A DNA stretch of 44,288 nucleotides from Bacteroidota bacterium (GCA_013297775.1 JAAFIL010000029.1:1-44288), one strand, 5' to 3'; shown: positions 25,192-34,926, counted from the stretch's first letter. A program made the numbers and translations. The notes: generated by a model from the sequence alone, not told the origin.

Positions 25192-28100
25192 TTACCTCGG
25201 TATATCTTTATTTTTCACCAACGAAATTTTATAATTCTCCGAGTTGCCACTAAGTTTTAAATTAACGTATCTTATTTTTTTATCGGTATCTTTATATTGT
25301 ATCTCGTCTTCTCGCTCCGGATCAATTGGCTCATCATCTTTTCTTCGTCTAAATAATTTTTGCCTAGCCACATTAGTTACCAGTTTCATCGGTACTTTTA
25401 TAAAGTATTCCATATTAAGATTCATATCTTGCTTACCCGAAACTTCAATAAACCCGAGCGAAGAGTTAATCGTCATCAACGGAAACGATAGCACCCCTTT
25501 ATTCATATCAATATGATTTTTTAAAGTATCGAACAAAACTTTAGCTACATTTTTATCCTTAAAATAATCGGCCATAGCCGTTAAAGGAGCATATTTTTCA
25601 AGTTTACCTTCTAGCACCTCCATATCAATATGTAACTCCGATTGGTCTATAATAGGCACAAGATCGCGGTGCATTAATAATTGACCAGTTAACTTCCCAC
25701 TCAACTTCCCATGTATGTTTTCAGACACGAAATGATCTTGTCCAAAATTTTCAAACTTTAAGAGTAATTTATCAATATCAATTTTAGTAAACGACAAGTT
25801 CGGACTAAAGTATATTTTATTTTTATCGGAGCCGTTAAAATAACCACTCATGTTTATTTTACCATCGGCCGCTAACAAACCAAGGGTATCAATGTAAATG
25901 TAATGCTCGGGTGTTGTTCTTAATTTTCCTGATAAATCGTTGATTAAATAGCGGTGATAATTCAAGTGCTTTATAGCTAAATCAAACGTCATATCCGTAA
26001 ATGGTAATTCATAAATATTAAATCCTTTCTCGTGATCTTGAGGGCTCATTGTTTTAGAGCTACTCGCAGGATTAAAACTAAACAATTCATCCATGTCTAA
26101 ATACGACGCTTTAATACCAAAATGATTATCACGCTTTTTAATAGCTTCATCTTTTCCCAAATAGTAATTTAAGTCTATTTCAAAATCGCTTTTACCAAGT
26201 TTACCATAAAAGTCTTTTACCAGCAAATGCTCATCCTCGTAATGCACGCGCCCTTTAAACTTCTCAAATTTATATTTATGCAATTTCATCTGGGTTGTAA
26301 ACTGCTCTAAAAATAAATCGGTTGATTGTAAGGTTTTATTAAAGTGCATGGCCACATTTCCATGTAACTTAAAATCTCTTAACTCCTCGTGCCTATAATC
26401 TTCAGGAACATAGTTGGCACCGTTATACGAAAACACATCGTGCAACAAAAGTAATTTCGACGTTAAATCAAATTCAATTTTAGTATCACCAACCGATTCA
26501 TTCATAAACCATAAATCATAATTTAAAAGTTTACCATTAAAATGAAAATCACTTTGGTCTATTAAGCCCGAAAAATCAATGATTTTAAAATGGCTAGTAT
26601 CTATAAATAAATCGGCCCTAAAATCATGTAAGGTGTGCGGGTAATGCTTCATCTTAGCATATAAATCATCAATAAAAAATTCACCAACAGGTAAGTTAGG
26701 CGACTCCGTAAAGGCTCTAGCCGAACTCTTAAAGTGTAATTTTAAACTTAAGTTTTCAATTTGGTCATCAAACGGTTTACCCTGTTTGTTGCCCGAAGTA
26801 AGTTGTTTAATATCTATAAATTTCGATTGAATATTTAAAAATGATTTTACCTCATCTTTTTTATGATGAATAATAGCCGGCAAATCATCAACGCGTCCAC
26901 TTATTTTTAAATCCGTATTCCCAACTTTAACATAAAAATTTTTAATTTCTGCTTCGTGTCCTTTTAATGTGGCATTAACATCTATCTGTTCTATAGGCAA
27001 ATGAAAACTTTTGCTTTTAAAACTCAAGCCTCTAATATCTAACTCCGTAAAATAAGATTCGTTCAGTTTTTCAATGGCCTTTTCGGGATGGTTTAAATCA
27101 ATAATATCTCTAAAATTCATCGTCAACTTAACTTTACCTTTTAAATTGTCGAGGTCTTTTACGCCAATAAATTTCGATAAAAAATCCAAATCAAAGTCTG
27201 ATATTATTTTAGTATCCACCTCGGGCTCATTAAAGTTTTTTACTTTTAAATGCCCACTAAAAATACCAGCTTCGGGCCTCGATGTAAAGTCGGTTAGCTC
27301 AAACGCCATGGTTTCGGGTGTTCCTTTTTCGCCCGTTGTAAAAAAAGCTTTAAAATTAAGTTGATCCAACTTTTTTTGATTTTCAGTATTTTGCAAATAA
27401 GCATCTTCGCAAATAAAACTAACATCGGTTTTCGGTAAACGGTTTTCAATAATTTTACCATCAATCGTGGTCGTAAAATAAATTTTGCCTTTGTTATTAT
27501 ACTTTGCTAAAGCTGGTTTTAATTCTTCGGGCGCAAAAGCTAAAAAAATATCGAAACTCGGTTTGTGTCCTTTAATATTTAACTTAAGATAATTATCATT
27601 TTTAAAATCCACCAACCCGTCAAAATCAAATTGAACTTTCTCTAGGTCAAAACTCGATGGCAATAAGGTTAATTTTTCTGACTGTTTATCGTAATTAATT
27701 TCCGTATCAAACTGCACATGCTTATTTTTAAAAAAAGTAGAATCGTTTCCTTTTATAACACTCACTATAAATTTACTATCAACCCCCACTTTAATCCCTT
27801 GCTTGCTGGTCTTAAACTTGGATTGTACCCGCTTAATAAATAAATCTATTTTAATTTTATTTTGCTCATTAACTTTAGAAATATCAATATTTTCGAGTTG
27901 TAACGACTTTAAGTTCAAATGAAATTCTTCTTGGGTGCTTTCAACAGGTTTAACAGCTTCAAACGCTTTTACAATATTAAATCCCCCTAAGGTATCTTGC
28001 ACAATAGCAATTTCACCTTGGCTCAATTTAATAAGGTTAACATCCATATTTCCTTTTAAAATGGTAATCAAATCAAAACCCAAATACAAATCGTTAACTT

Positions 28101-28368
28101 TAACGATGGGTACAGAATTCAATTGCTTGGTCTCATATATAGCCAAACTATCAAGGTCTATCGAGATGTATGGAAAATTTTCAAAAGGCGAAATATGGCT
28201 GTCTTTAATTTCAACCCGACCTTTAAAATCTGCATTTAGCTTGGTGAGGAGGTCTTTTACAATAGCATCTTGCTTAAAGTAGAGAACAGCTATTAAACCA
28301 GTTATCAAAAGGATTGGCAATACAATAATGCCAATTACAACGCGCTTGAAAAGTTTTTTTTTAAACAT
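25192..28368 (-). CDS. AsmA-like (TamB/AsmA superfamily) envelope protein
   Basis: About 1058 residues from the ATG at 28368 (an ATG at 28377 adds three residues). One N-terminal membrane anchor (KRVVIGIIVLPILLITGLIAVLYF) is followed by a long beta-strand-rich periplasmic region starting GRVEIKDSHISPFENFPYISIDLDSLAIYE, the usual AsmA N-terminal motif, and ending with an AsmA_2-like block (DMNKGVLSFPLMTINSSLGFIEVSGKQDMNLNMEYFIKVP). AsmA proteins form hydrophobic grooves thought to move phospholipids to the outer membrane. I prefer the inner ATG because a promoter match at 28391-28421 would put the transcription start only about 10 bases upstream. Confidence 0.88.
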   Translation of the reverse strand: MFKKKLFKRVVIGIIVLPILLITGLIAVLYFKQDAIVKDLLTKLNADFKGRVEIKDSHISPFENFPYISIDLDSLAIYETKQLNSVPIVKVNDLYLGFDLITILKGNMDVNLIKLSQGEIAIVQDTLGGFNIVKAFEAVKPVESTQEEFHLNLKSLQLENIDISKVNEQNKIKIDLFIKRVQSKFKTSKQGIKVGVDSKFIVSVIKGNDSTFFKNKHVQFDTEINYDKQSEKLTLLPSSFDLEKVQFDFDGLVDFKNDNYLKLNIKGHKPSFDIFLAFAPEELKPALAKYNNKGKIYFTTTIDGKIIENRLPKTDVSFICEDAYLQNTENQKKLDQLNFKAFFTTGEKGTPETMAFELTDFTSRPEAGIFSGHLKVKNFNEPEVDTKIISDFDLDFLSKFIGVKDLDNLKGKVKLTMNFRDIIDLNHPEKAIEKLNESYFTELDIRGLSFKSKSFHLPIEQIDVNATLKGHEAEIKNFYVKVGNTDLKISGRVDDLPAIIHHKKDEVKSFLNIQSKFIDIKQLTSGNKQGKPFDDQIENLSLKLHFKSSARAFTESPNLPVGEFFIDDLYAKMKHYPHTLHDFRADLFIDTSHFKIIDFSGLIDQSDFHFNGKLLNYDLWFMNESVGDTKIEFDLTSKLLLLHDVFSYNGANYVPEDYRHEELRDFKLHGNVAMHFNKTLQSTDLFLEQFTTQMKLHKYKFEKFKGRVHYEDEHLLVKDFYGKLGKSDFEIDLNYYLGKDEAIKKRDNHFGIKASYLDMDELFSFNPASSSKTMSPQDHEKGFNIYELPFTDMTFDLAIKHLNYHRYLINDLSGKLRTTPEHYIYIDTLGLLAADGKINMSGYFNGSDKNKIYFSPNLSFTKIDIDKLLLKFENFGQDHFVSENIHGKLSGKLTGQLLMHRDLVPIIDQSELHIDMEVLEGKLEKYAPLTAMADYFKDKNVAKVLFDTLKNHIDMNKGVLSFPLMTINSSLGFIEVSGKQDMNLNMEYFIKVPMKLVTNVARQKLFRRRKDDEPIDPEREDEIQYKDTDKKIRYVNLKLSGNSENYKISLVKNKDIPR

Positions 28369-28390
28369 TGGTAACATGAAATTTTCTGTG

Positions 28391-28421
28391 CAAAAGTATG
28401 CAATTTTTAATCAAGGTTAAA
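28391..28421 (-). promoter_or_regulatory. Bacteroidota sigma promoter for the AsmA-like gene
   Basis: On the minus strand TTTA (28421-28418), a 19-base spacer, then TACTTTTG (28398-28391) matches the TTTG-N19-TAnnTTTG consensus with one mismatch. It predicts a very short 5' leader for the AsmA-like gene. Confidence 0.6.
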
Positions 28422-28464
28422 GCCGTTACAGAACAGGTTTTGGGTTCATACCAATCATTTATTC

Positions 28465-28860
28465 CATCCACCTTTGCGTCCTTTGCGTCCTTGGCGTGCC
28501 ATTCAAACAAACAGCATCCAACCAAGTTTATATCTTTCTCCAATCCATCCTCTCTCCAAATGAAGTACAAAACAAAAACTTGTTACCGTTATTTCCCCAC
28601 CTCTCCACCTTTGCGTCCTTGGCGTCCTTGGTGTCCTTGGCGTGCCATCCTCACAAATAGAATCTAACCAAGTTTATATCTTTCCCCAATCCATCCTCTC
28701 TCTCCAAATGAAGTACAAAACAAAAATTTGTTACCATTATTTCCCCACCTTTGCGTCTTTGGCGTCTTTTGCGTGCCATTCACAAAACTGTTATCCAACC
28801 AAGTTTATATCTTTCTCCATCCCTCCCTTCTTCAAATAGAGTACAACTCATCACATCAAC
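28465..28860 (+). repeat. Triplicated 131-146 bp unit with TTTGCG...GTGCCA repeats
   Basis: Three successive units each contain TTTGCGTC-type words ending in GCGTGCCAT (28471-28501, 28609-28647, 28749-28779), then ACCAAGTTTATATCTTT (28521, 28667, 28798) and related Cys/Ser-like CTCC-rich sequence; the first two also share AAATGAAGTACAAAACAAAA. Units differ in the number of GCGTCCTTG words, which suggests slippage. The block fills the divergent gap between the AsmA-like and aldehyde dehydrogenase genes. Open frames inside it are products of the repetition. Confidence 0.85.
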
Positions 28861-28936
28861 AAAACGTAACACATCCATCCAATTGAAGATTTAAAAAAAT
28901 AAATAAGTTCCATTTTTCTTTTCTTATCTTTAACCC

Positions 28937-30355
28937 ATGTTGCAGTTTGCTATTTATGCAGGTGGTGCGTTTGTAAACACCAGTGAGGTATTACCCGTAA
29001 CCAATAAAGTAACAGGTGAAATTTTTGCATACACCTCTTTAGCCCACGAGGCATTACTCGAAACCTGTATTGCCGCAGCCACAGCCGCTAAACCAACTCT
29101 AGCCAACTTAAGTGCCTTCGAAAAATACACTAAGTTGCAAGCCATTGCTCAAGCTATTCATCAACAACGTCAACACCTAGCCACGCTTTTAAGCACCGAA
29201 AGTGCCAAACCAATACGCTACGCACTAACCGAAGTAGATCGCGCTGCTCAAACCTTTAGTATTGCCGCCGAAGAAGCCAAACGTTTACCTAAAGAATGGA
29301 TAAGCTTAGATTGGACCGCCGCAGGGCAGGGGCTAGAAGGGCGCATTGCCTACAAACCCATTGGCACCGTGGCGGGCATTTCACCATTCAATTTTCCCTT
29401 AAACCTAGCTGTGCATAAAGTAGCACCAGCTTTAGCGGCAGGCTGTCCCATCATTCTAAAGCCCGCTTCGGCCACACCGTTAAGCATGTTAGAACTGGCC
29501 AAGTTAATAGATGCCGTTCATTTTCCAGAAGGAAGTGTATCTATATTGCCCATGTCGCGCAGCCTTGGCGAAACACTGGCTAAACACCCCGCTATTTCGT
29601 TTTTAAGTTTTACAGGCTCGCCCAATGTAGGCTGGCATTTAAAAACCATTAGCGGCAAAAAGAAAGTAACCCTCGAATTGGGAGGCAACGCCGCCGCTAT
29701 TATAACCCCTTCGTGCAATTTAGATAATATCCTTAACGCTTGCCTTAGTGGTGCGTTTGCTTACAGCGGACAAATTTGCATACACACGCAGCGTTTTATT
29801 GTGCATCCAACCTTAATCGAAACATTTATTGAACGCATGAAAGCCGCTACCTTAGCATTAAAGACAGGTTCGCCACTAGATGCAGATACAGATGTAAGTG
29901 TGATGATAGACGAAGCCAATGCCATACGAGTTGAAACGTGGATTGCCGAAGCCATTGCCAACGGCGCGCGCCTGGTGTGCGGAGGCCAAAGGGCAGGGGC
30001 GTATGTAAGTCCTACTATTTTAACTCACGTTAACCCTAACGATAAAGTGTATGCCGAAGAGGTATTTGGCCCTGTAATATGCATAGAATCCTATAACGGA
30101 CGCATAGAAGACGCTATTGCAAAAGTAAACAACAGTCGCTATGGCTTACAAGCCGCCGTGTTTACCGATTCGGTGCAAGAACTAAAAGCCTGTTTTGAAG
30201 GCCTAGAAGTAGGAGGCGTTATACACAATGCAATGACCACAACCCGTTTCGATCACATGCCCTATGGCGGTATTAAAGATAGCGGCCTCGGAAGAGAAGG
30301 CGTTAAATACGCCATGCAAGATCTATTAGAACCACGAATTTTAGTAACTCAGTAA
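28937..30355 (+). CDS. NAD(P)-dependent aldehyde dehydrogenase
   Basis: A 472-residue ALDH-superfamily enzyme that oxidises an aldehyde to the acid in the cytosol. The general base Glu247 lies in TLELGGNAAAII and the nucleophile Cys281 in FAYSGQICIHTQR; PIGTVAGISPFNFPLNLAVHKVAPALAAGCPIILKPA is the cofactor-binding start and EEVFGPV...YGLQAAVFT the C-terminal motif. It resembles the lactaldehyde/glyceraldehyde-3-phosphate (non-phosphorylating) type group more than betaine or retinal dehydrogenases, but substrate is uncertain. The RNA methyltransferase gene starts 9 bases downstream. Confidence 0.92.
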   Translation: MLQFAIYAGGAFVNTSEVLPVTNKVTGEIFAYTSLAHEALLETCIAAATAAKPTLANLSAFEKYTKLQAIAQAIHQQRQHLATLLSTESAKPIRYALTEVDRAAQTFSIAAEEAKRLPKEWISLDWTAAGQGLEGRIAYKPIGTVAGISPFNFPLNLAVHKVAPALAAGCPIILKPASATPLSMLELAKLIDAVHFPEGSVSILPMSRSLGETLAKHPAISFLSFTGSPNVGWHLKTISGKKKVTLELGGNAAAIITPSCNLDNILNACLSGAFAYSGQICIHTQRFIVHPTLIETFIERMKAATLALKTGSPLDADTDVSVMIDEANAIRVETWIAEAIANGARLVCGGQRAGAYVSPTILTHVNPNDKVYAEEVFGPVICIESYNGRIEDAIAKVNNSRYGLQAAVFTDSVQELKACFEGLEVGGVIHNAMTTTRFDHMPYGGIKDSGLGREGVKYAMQDLLEPRILVTQ

Positions 30356-30364
30356 TAAACAAGA

Positions 30365-31573
30365 ATGGAAAAAAAAGTATTTTATAATTTTGATACCACT
30401 GGCGATTTTGAAATGAAAGCCACCACCTTATTTGGATTAGAAGAAGTATTGCAAAGAGAATTGCAACAGTTAGGGGGTAAAAATGTAGAAGTGTTTAAGC
30501 GCGGTGTTTCCTGTGTTGGCGATTTAGGATTTTTATACAAAGCCAATTTATGCGCCCGCACTACTTTAAAAATTATTGTGCCCATTGCCCGCTTCGAAGC
30601 CGCTAACGAACAAGCCTTGTACGATGGGATAAAACAATTGCCTTGGGAGCAGTTTATGGACATAGACGATAGCTTAATGGTAGAAGCTGTGGCCAACTCC
30701 GAACTATTTACCCACACGTTGTTTATTGCGCAAAAAACAAAAGATGCTATCTGCGATCGCTTCCGCGAAAAAACAGGCCGCCGACCCGATGTAGATTTGA
30801 TACATCCCACTTTAAAAATATACGTTCACATTTACAAAAACGAAGTAAGTGTAAACATAGACAGCAGTGGCGAATTGCTTTATAAACGAGGCTACCGTAC
30901 CGATACCAACAAGGCACCCATTAACGAAGTGTTGGCAGCCGGTTTGGTGGCGTTAAGCGGTTGGCAGCCACATTTACAATTTATTGATGGCATGTGCGGC
31001 AGCGGCACCATTGCCATCGAAGCGGCTTTGCGCGCCAATAACGTGCCGCCAGGTTATTTTAGGCACGAGTTTGGATTTATGAAATGGCGCAATTTTGATG
31101 AGCAATTGTTTGAAACAATTTACGAAGGTGCCTTAGCTAAAGTGAAAGACGACAAGCTAGATATTTGGGCCAATGAATTAGAAACAAGTACACTTAAAAA
31201 AGCCCAATCCAATATTAAAAATGCCAAACTCGAAGATGTCATTAAAACAAGTAACGAATCGTTTTTTGATTTAAAGCCCGATAGAAAAGGAGGGGTTATT
31301 ATTTTGAATCCACCTTACGGCGAGCGTTTATCGGAGCAAGAGGTTGGACAGTTGTATAAAGAGATTGGTAATAAATTTAAAAAAGATTTTGGAGGTTATA
31401 CGGGTTGGGTGATTACCTCTAGCTTAGAAGGATTTAAAAGTATTGGTTTGCGACCAAGCCGAAAAATAGCCTTGTTTAATGGCTCGTTAGAATGCCGCTT
31501 TTTAAAATTTGAAATGTATGAAGGCAGTAAAAAAACCAAGTACCAACAAGAGCAAAAAAAAGACGAAGGGTGA
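30365..31573 (+). CDS. THUMP-domain class I SAM-dependent 23S rRNA methyltransferase (RlmL-like)
   Basis: A 402-residue protein: an N-terminal ferredoxin-like/THUMP RNA-binding part (ATTLFGLEEVLQRELQQLG onward), then a Rossmann methyltransferase with DGMCGSGTIAIEAAL from Asp208 as SAM-binding motif I and the N-6-adenine/N-2-guanine-type catalytic NPPYGERL from Asn315. It matches the RlmL N-terminal half, which makes m2G2445 in 23S rRNA; the fused RlmK half of the E. coli protein is absent, as is usual in Bacteroidota. A downstream ATG (30413) is an alternative start. The C-terminus is lysine-rich. Confidence 0.9.
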   Translation: MEKKVFYNFDTTGDFEMKATTLFGLEEVLQRELQQLGGKNVEVFKRGVSCVGDLGFLYKANLCARTTLKIIVPIARFEAANEQALYDGIKQLPWEQFMDIDDSLMVEAVANSELFTHTLFIAQKTKDAICDRFREKTGRRPDVDLIHPTLKIYVHIYKNEVSVNIDSSGELLYKRGYRTDTNKAPINEVLAAGLVALSGWQPHLQFIDGMCGSGTIAIEAALRANNVPPGYFRHEFGFMKWRNFDEQLFETIYEGALAKVKDDKLDIWANELETSTLKKAQSNIKNAKLEDVIKTSNESFFDLKPDRKGGVIILNPPYGERLSEQEVGQLYKEIGNKFKKDFGGYTGWVITSSLEGFKSIGLRPSRKIALFNGSLECRFLKFEMYEGSKKTKYQQEQKKDEG

Positions 31574-31652
31574 TTAATAGTTTTGTATAACATTTATTTT
31601 TTTCTTAAAGCTGAAAGCTCTAACACATAATTACCACAACTTTTTTTTTACC

Positions 31653-32534
31653 TTGCTCTTGTGCGCTGCACATTGGCAAACCAGTTTAGCGCAAGACTCC
31701 TTGGTTACCAACACCCAACAACGTAAATGGATATTAGGAGGTTCGTCGGCTTTATTAACATCGGGGTCTTTAGTTTATTTGCATCAAGCTTGGTATAAAA
31801 ATTACAACACAGGTGCGTTTCATTTTTTTAATGACAATGCAGAGTGGTATGGTATAGATAAATTAGGACATACGTTTACAACCTATCAAACTGCCCGCTT
31901 AATGCGAGGGGCTTTTGAGTGGGCGGGCTTTAAACGCCAACAGCAACTGTGGATAGGTGGCACCTTGGGTTTAGGTTATATGACCGCCATCGAAATAATG
32001 GATGGCTATAGCCAAGGTTGGGGGTTTTCGTGGGGCGACATGGGTGCTAATGTTTTAGGCACTGGTGTAGCCCTTACGCAAGAGTTGGTTTGGCACGAGC
32101 AGCGTTTGCAATTAAAATTTTCATATAGCCCAAGTGGATTAGCAGCTTATAATCCACGGCTGTTAGGGCGTTCGTTCACCGAACAAATTTTAAAAGATTA
32201 TAACGGACAAACGTATTGGTTAAGCATAAATCTGGCGGCGTTTATGCGGCAGCAAAGTCGTTTCCCTAAATGGTTAAATGTAGCCTTTGGGTATGGCGCG
32301 CAAGGCATGATAGGTGCATTCTCTAATCCGCCTGTAAATACTACCGACGGGCGTTCTCTTGTTTTTGAAAGACGGCAACAATACTATTTAAGTTTAGATA
32401 TTGATTTAACGCGAATCAAAACCAAATCTGCTTTTTTAAAACGTTGTTTTTCAATAATAGGACTATTAAAAATTCCAACACCAACGATTGAGTTTAGTAA
32501 AGGCAAATGGTACGGACATGCTTTATATTTTTAA
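31653..32534 (+). CDS. DUF2279 (YfiM-like) exported protein
   Basis: A 293-residue protein as delimited from a TTG. The core FFNDNAEWYGIDKLGHTFTTYQTARLM and SWGDMGANVLG segments match the DUF2279/YfiM family, predicted membrane or envelope proteins of unknown role. The N-terminus (LLCAAHWQTSLAQ) is only the end of a signal peptide. The frame stays open upstream to a stop at 31578-31580 and reads NYHNFFFTLLLCAAHWQTSLAQ, with no ATG, across a run of nine T residues (31641-31649). Either a rare start codon is used or the T run carries a frameshift. Confidence 0.78.
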   Translation: MLLCAAHWQTSLAQDSLVTNTQQRKWILGGSSALLTSGSLVYLHQAWYKNYNTGAFHFFNDNAEWYGIDKLGHTFTTYQTARLMRGAFEWAGFKRQQQLWIGGTLGLGYMTAIEIMDGYSQGWGFSWGDMGANVLGTGVALTQELVWHEQRLQLKFSYSPSGLAAYNPRLLGRSFTEQILKDYNGQTYWLSINLAAFMRQQSRFPKWLNVAFGYGAQGMIGAFSNPPVNTTDGRSLVFERRQQYYLSLDIDLTRIKTKSAFLKRCFSIIGLLKIPTPTIEFSKGKWYGHALYF

Positions 32535-32617
32535 ATTGTTTAAAGTTGGTATAAACGCATAAATTGGATTTTAAAATTACATTCACTAATTTTAATACAC
32601 TCTATTAATTCTGTTAC

Positions 32618-34870
32618 ATGAGAAAACAATACCATAAAACCGAATTACCACACGAACATTCGCATTCTGACTCGAAGAAAAAGTTTATTCAACCACAAAG
32701 CAATGGATTTAAAGACAACCGCCAAGAGTCTTTAGCGCAATTAAAACTAATTAAAGCAGCAGCAGCATATAGTTCAAAAAAAAGTTTTCCGCCTCAATTG
32801 AAAGCGACCAGTAGTGGTTTGCCGGCAGCTTTGAAATCGGGCGTAGAACAGTTATCGGGTGTGGCCATGGATGATGTAAACGTACATTACAACTCCGATA
32901 AACCCAAGCAATTGCAAGCACATGCGTATGCGCAAGGCACCGATATTCATTTAGCCAGCGGACAAGAAAAACACTTGCCACACGAGGCTTGGCATGTGGT
33001 GCAACAAAAACAAGGACGAGTAAAACCTACCCAACAATTAAAAGCCAACGTAACCATTAACGACTCGGCGCATTTGGAAAAGGAAGCCGATGTAATGGGG
33101 CACAAGGCCAATTCAATAGCTGTAAAAGATACTCCTTTAACCTCGGCTTACGCCCTACAAAAAAAAGAACTTAACAACCAGCCCATTCAACGGGTTATAG
33201 ATCCTGTATCGGAGCATTTACCAAAAGATATTTTATTACTGATTATAGCGTATAATAAATTAAATGAAAAAACACCTTTAAATGAGCGTATAAAAGAACT
33301 ATTCGTCATAGAGCATTTGGTGTACGATCGTTTAACTGAGTTTCAAGTTCCTGATTTAAACGATGTACCCGAGGCTGCGCCTTTACAAGAAGTTTTAAAT
33401 AGCCTTAAAGAAGAGCGTGTAAACATTGTAGGGCAGTCGGTAAAAAACGGCGATCATTTTCAAAAAGGTGATTTACCCATTGCGCACTTTGATAAATTGA
33501 AGGAGGAAACTCAAGAGAAAATTAGAGTGATTTGGATGCAGTTAGTTACTGGTAAGGGGAGTATAAAAATTTTCGAAACAGACTCAGATACAAAAGAAGA
33601 ACATAAAGGGTTTGGCATACGTGTATTAACTGAGTTTTCGCGCTTATTAGAAGGTGAATTTGGCAGGCAATTGGTGGAAGAGGTAAACACTTCTAAACAT
33701 GAACTCATTATAGAACCGTATCATCAATCAACCAATAAATCTAAGGATTTGGCGGCTGCTCCTTTGCGTTCAGACAAGTCCGACTCACTTCAAATACTGC
33801 CAAAAGCACCTCATAAAGACTTACTGGTTCATTATCTAGAAATAGACATTACTAATTTTTCGGAGAAAGAAAGGCGGCAGTTGATTAATCATTTAAAACC
33901 TACTCAAGAAAAACAATTAGGCGTGGCTTTAAAAGATGGGTCGGAAACCAATTACTTTCAATTTGGGAGTGGTAGTGCCGCAAAAATTACTATACCCTCG
34001 CACTTAAAAGACTCAACACAACACATTGATTCGCGTTTAGCTGATGAAAACGGCAATGAATTAACTACACCTTTATTTATTTTATTAGGGCATGAGTTAG
34101 GTCACGTCAGTCACATTCAAAAGGGAACCATTAGCAGGGAAGCAGAAATTCCTAATCATTTTAAATCTAAAAAGGAAAACGACCATTATGGATATGACCA
34201 AGAAGAATATGTAAATATTGAGGAAAATGAAAATGCGTTAAGGGAAGAGCACCAATTAGGTAAACGAAAGGGACATGGAAATATTCCTTTATTGCAAAAA
34301 GGTCAATTATATGTGCAGATAGGTCATTGGGATGATTGGGCAAAACAATTAGGAGAGTTAAAAAAATTAAGTGTTTATAAAGAAATAAGTGGGTTAATAA
34401 ATAAGTTGTATCGTTCCGTTTCAAACGAATGGTTCATACCTGGTAAATTAATCGAATTAAAAAAGGAAGTATTAGAATTACCAAGAACTATTCAACACTT
34501 ACAATTAACGTTTCTTAAAAATCATTTTGATAAACATATTGACGCTGAATACATAACTATTATTAAAGCTTTTAATAGTGCTAAGTTTACCTATGATGTT
34601 GGTATTGTGCCATCTCAAATTTTATTTAGCATAGATACAGAGTTAATATATGAAAAATCTCAAGCTAAAGAAGCTGTAAAAAACGATAGCCTTGGTGAGT
34701 TTTTAAAGGGTTTAGGGCATCAACGGCAAGAATACATTCAAACATTCATTTTGACTAAGCTCGAACTTTTAGGTAACGAAAACCAACAACCACAAGATAT
34801 TAAAGTTCAAAATCAATTAGCAAAACGTATCCAAGATTTTGGAACCTTAAGTTGGTTGTTTAAAGGGTAG
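32618..34870 (+). CDS. eCIS-core (DUF4157) protein with a C-terminal M91/NleD-like zinc protease domain: predicted injection-system effector
   Basis: A 750-residue protein without a signal peptide. The N-terminus is polar and basic; residues about 57-135 form a DUF4157/eCIS-core domain (FPPQLKATSSGLPAALKSGVEQLSG, VHYNSDKPKQLQAHAYAQGTDIHLASGQEKHLPHEAWHVVQQKQG) with its usual HEAWH zinc motif at 122-126. DUF4157 marks cargo proteins of extracellular contractile injection systems. After a long helical region, a second zincin motif, HELGHVSH, starts at His492 and is followed by EENENALREE (Glu538 onward) and GKRKGHG, the layout of peptidase M91 (NleD/HopH1), whose NleD cleaves MAP kinases. Residues about 570-750 are helical and unmatched. 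The effector assignment is inference; no injection-system genes adjoin it. Confidence 0.72.
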   Translation: MRKQYHKTELPHEHSHSDSKKKFIQPQSNGFKDNRQESLAQLKLIKAAAAYSSKKSFPPQLKATSSGLPAALKSGVEQLSGVAMDDVNVHYNSDKPKQLQAHAYAQGTDIHLASGQEKHLPHEAWHVVQQKQGRVKPTQQLKANVTINDSAHLEKEADVMGHKANSIAVKDTPLTSAYALQKKELNNQPIQRVIDPVSEHLPKDILLLIIAYNKLNEKTPLNERIKELFVIEHLVYDRLTEFQVPDLNDVPEAAPLQEVLNSLKEERVNIVGQSVKNGDHFQKGDLPIAHFDKLKEETQEKIRVIWMQLVTGKGSIKIFETDSDTKEEHKGFGIRVLTEFSRLLEGEFGRQLVEEVNTSKHELIIEPYHQSTNKSKDLAAAPLRSDKSDSLQILPKAPHKDLLVHYLEIDITNFSEKERRQLINHLKPTQEKQLGVALKDGSETNYFQFGSGSAAKITIPSHLKDSTQHIDSRLADENGNELTTPLFILLGHELGHVSHIQKGTISREAEIPNHFKSKKENDHYGYDQEEYVNIEENENALREEHQLGKRKGHGNIPLLQKGQLYVQIGHWDDWAKQLGELKKLSVYKEISGLINKLYRSVSNEWFIPGKLIELKKEVLELPRTIQHLQLTFLKNHFDKHIDAEYITIIKAFNSAKFTYDVGIVPSQILFSIDTELIYEKSQAKEAVKNDSLGEFLKGLGHQRQEYIQTFILTKLELLGNENQQPQDIKVQNQLAKRIQDFGTLSWLFKG

Positions 34871-34926
34871 AACCCAATAGAATAGCGTATTTATTTTTGT
34901 TTAACTCCACTAGACATTAACCCGCA

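Noticed and set aside
28398-28839. Short plus-strand frames upstream of the aldehyde dehydrogenase (CPWRPWRPW-like repeats)
   Set aside because: They are translations of the triplicated TTTGCG repeat block and have no conserved protein character.
28465-28860. Possible CRISPR array
   Set aside because: The repeat period is 131-146 bases, with only three diverged units, no short uniform repeat and no distinct spacers. The 123-bp triplet at 39764 fails for the same reasons.
32618-34870. Reading the DUF4157 protein as an ordinary secreted metalloprotease
   Set aside because: There is no signal peptide or T9SS tail, and DUF4157 is a marker of injection-system cargo; ordinary export does not fit what is seen.
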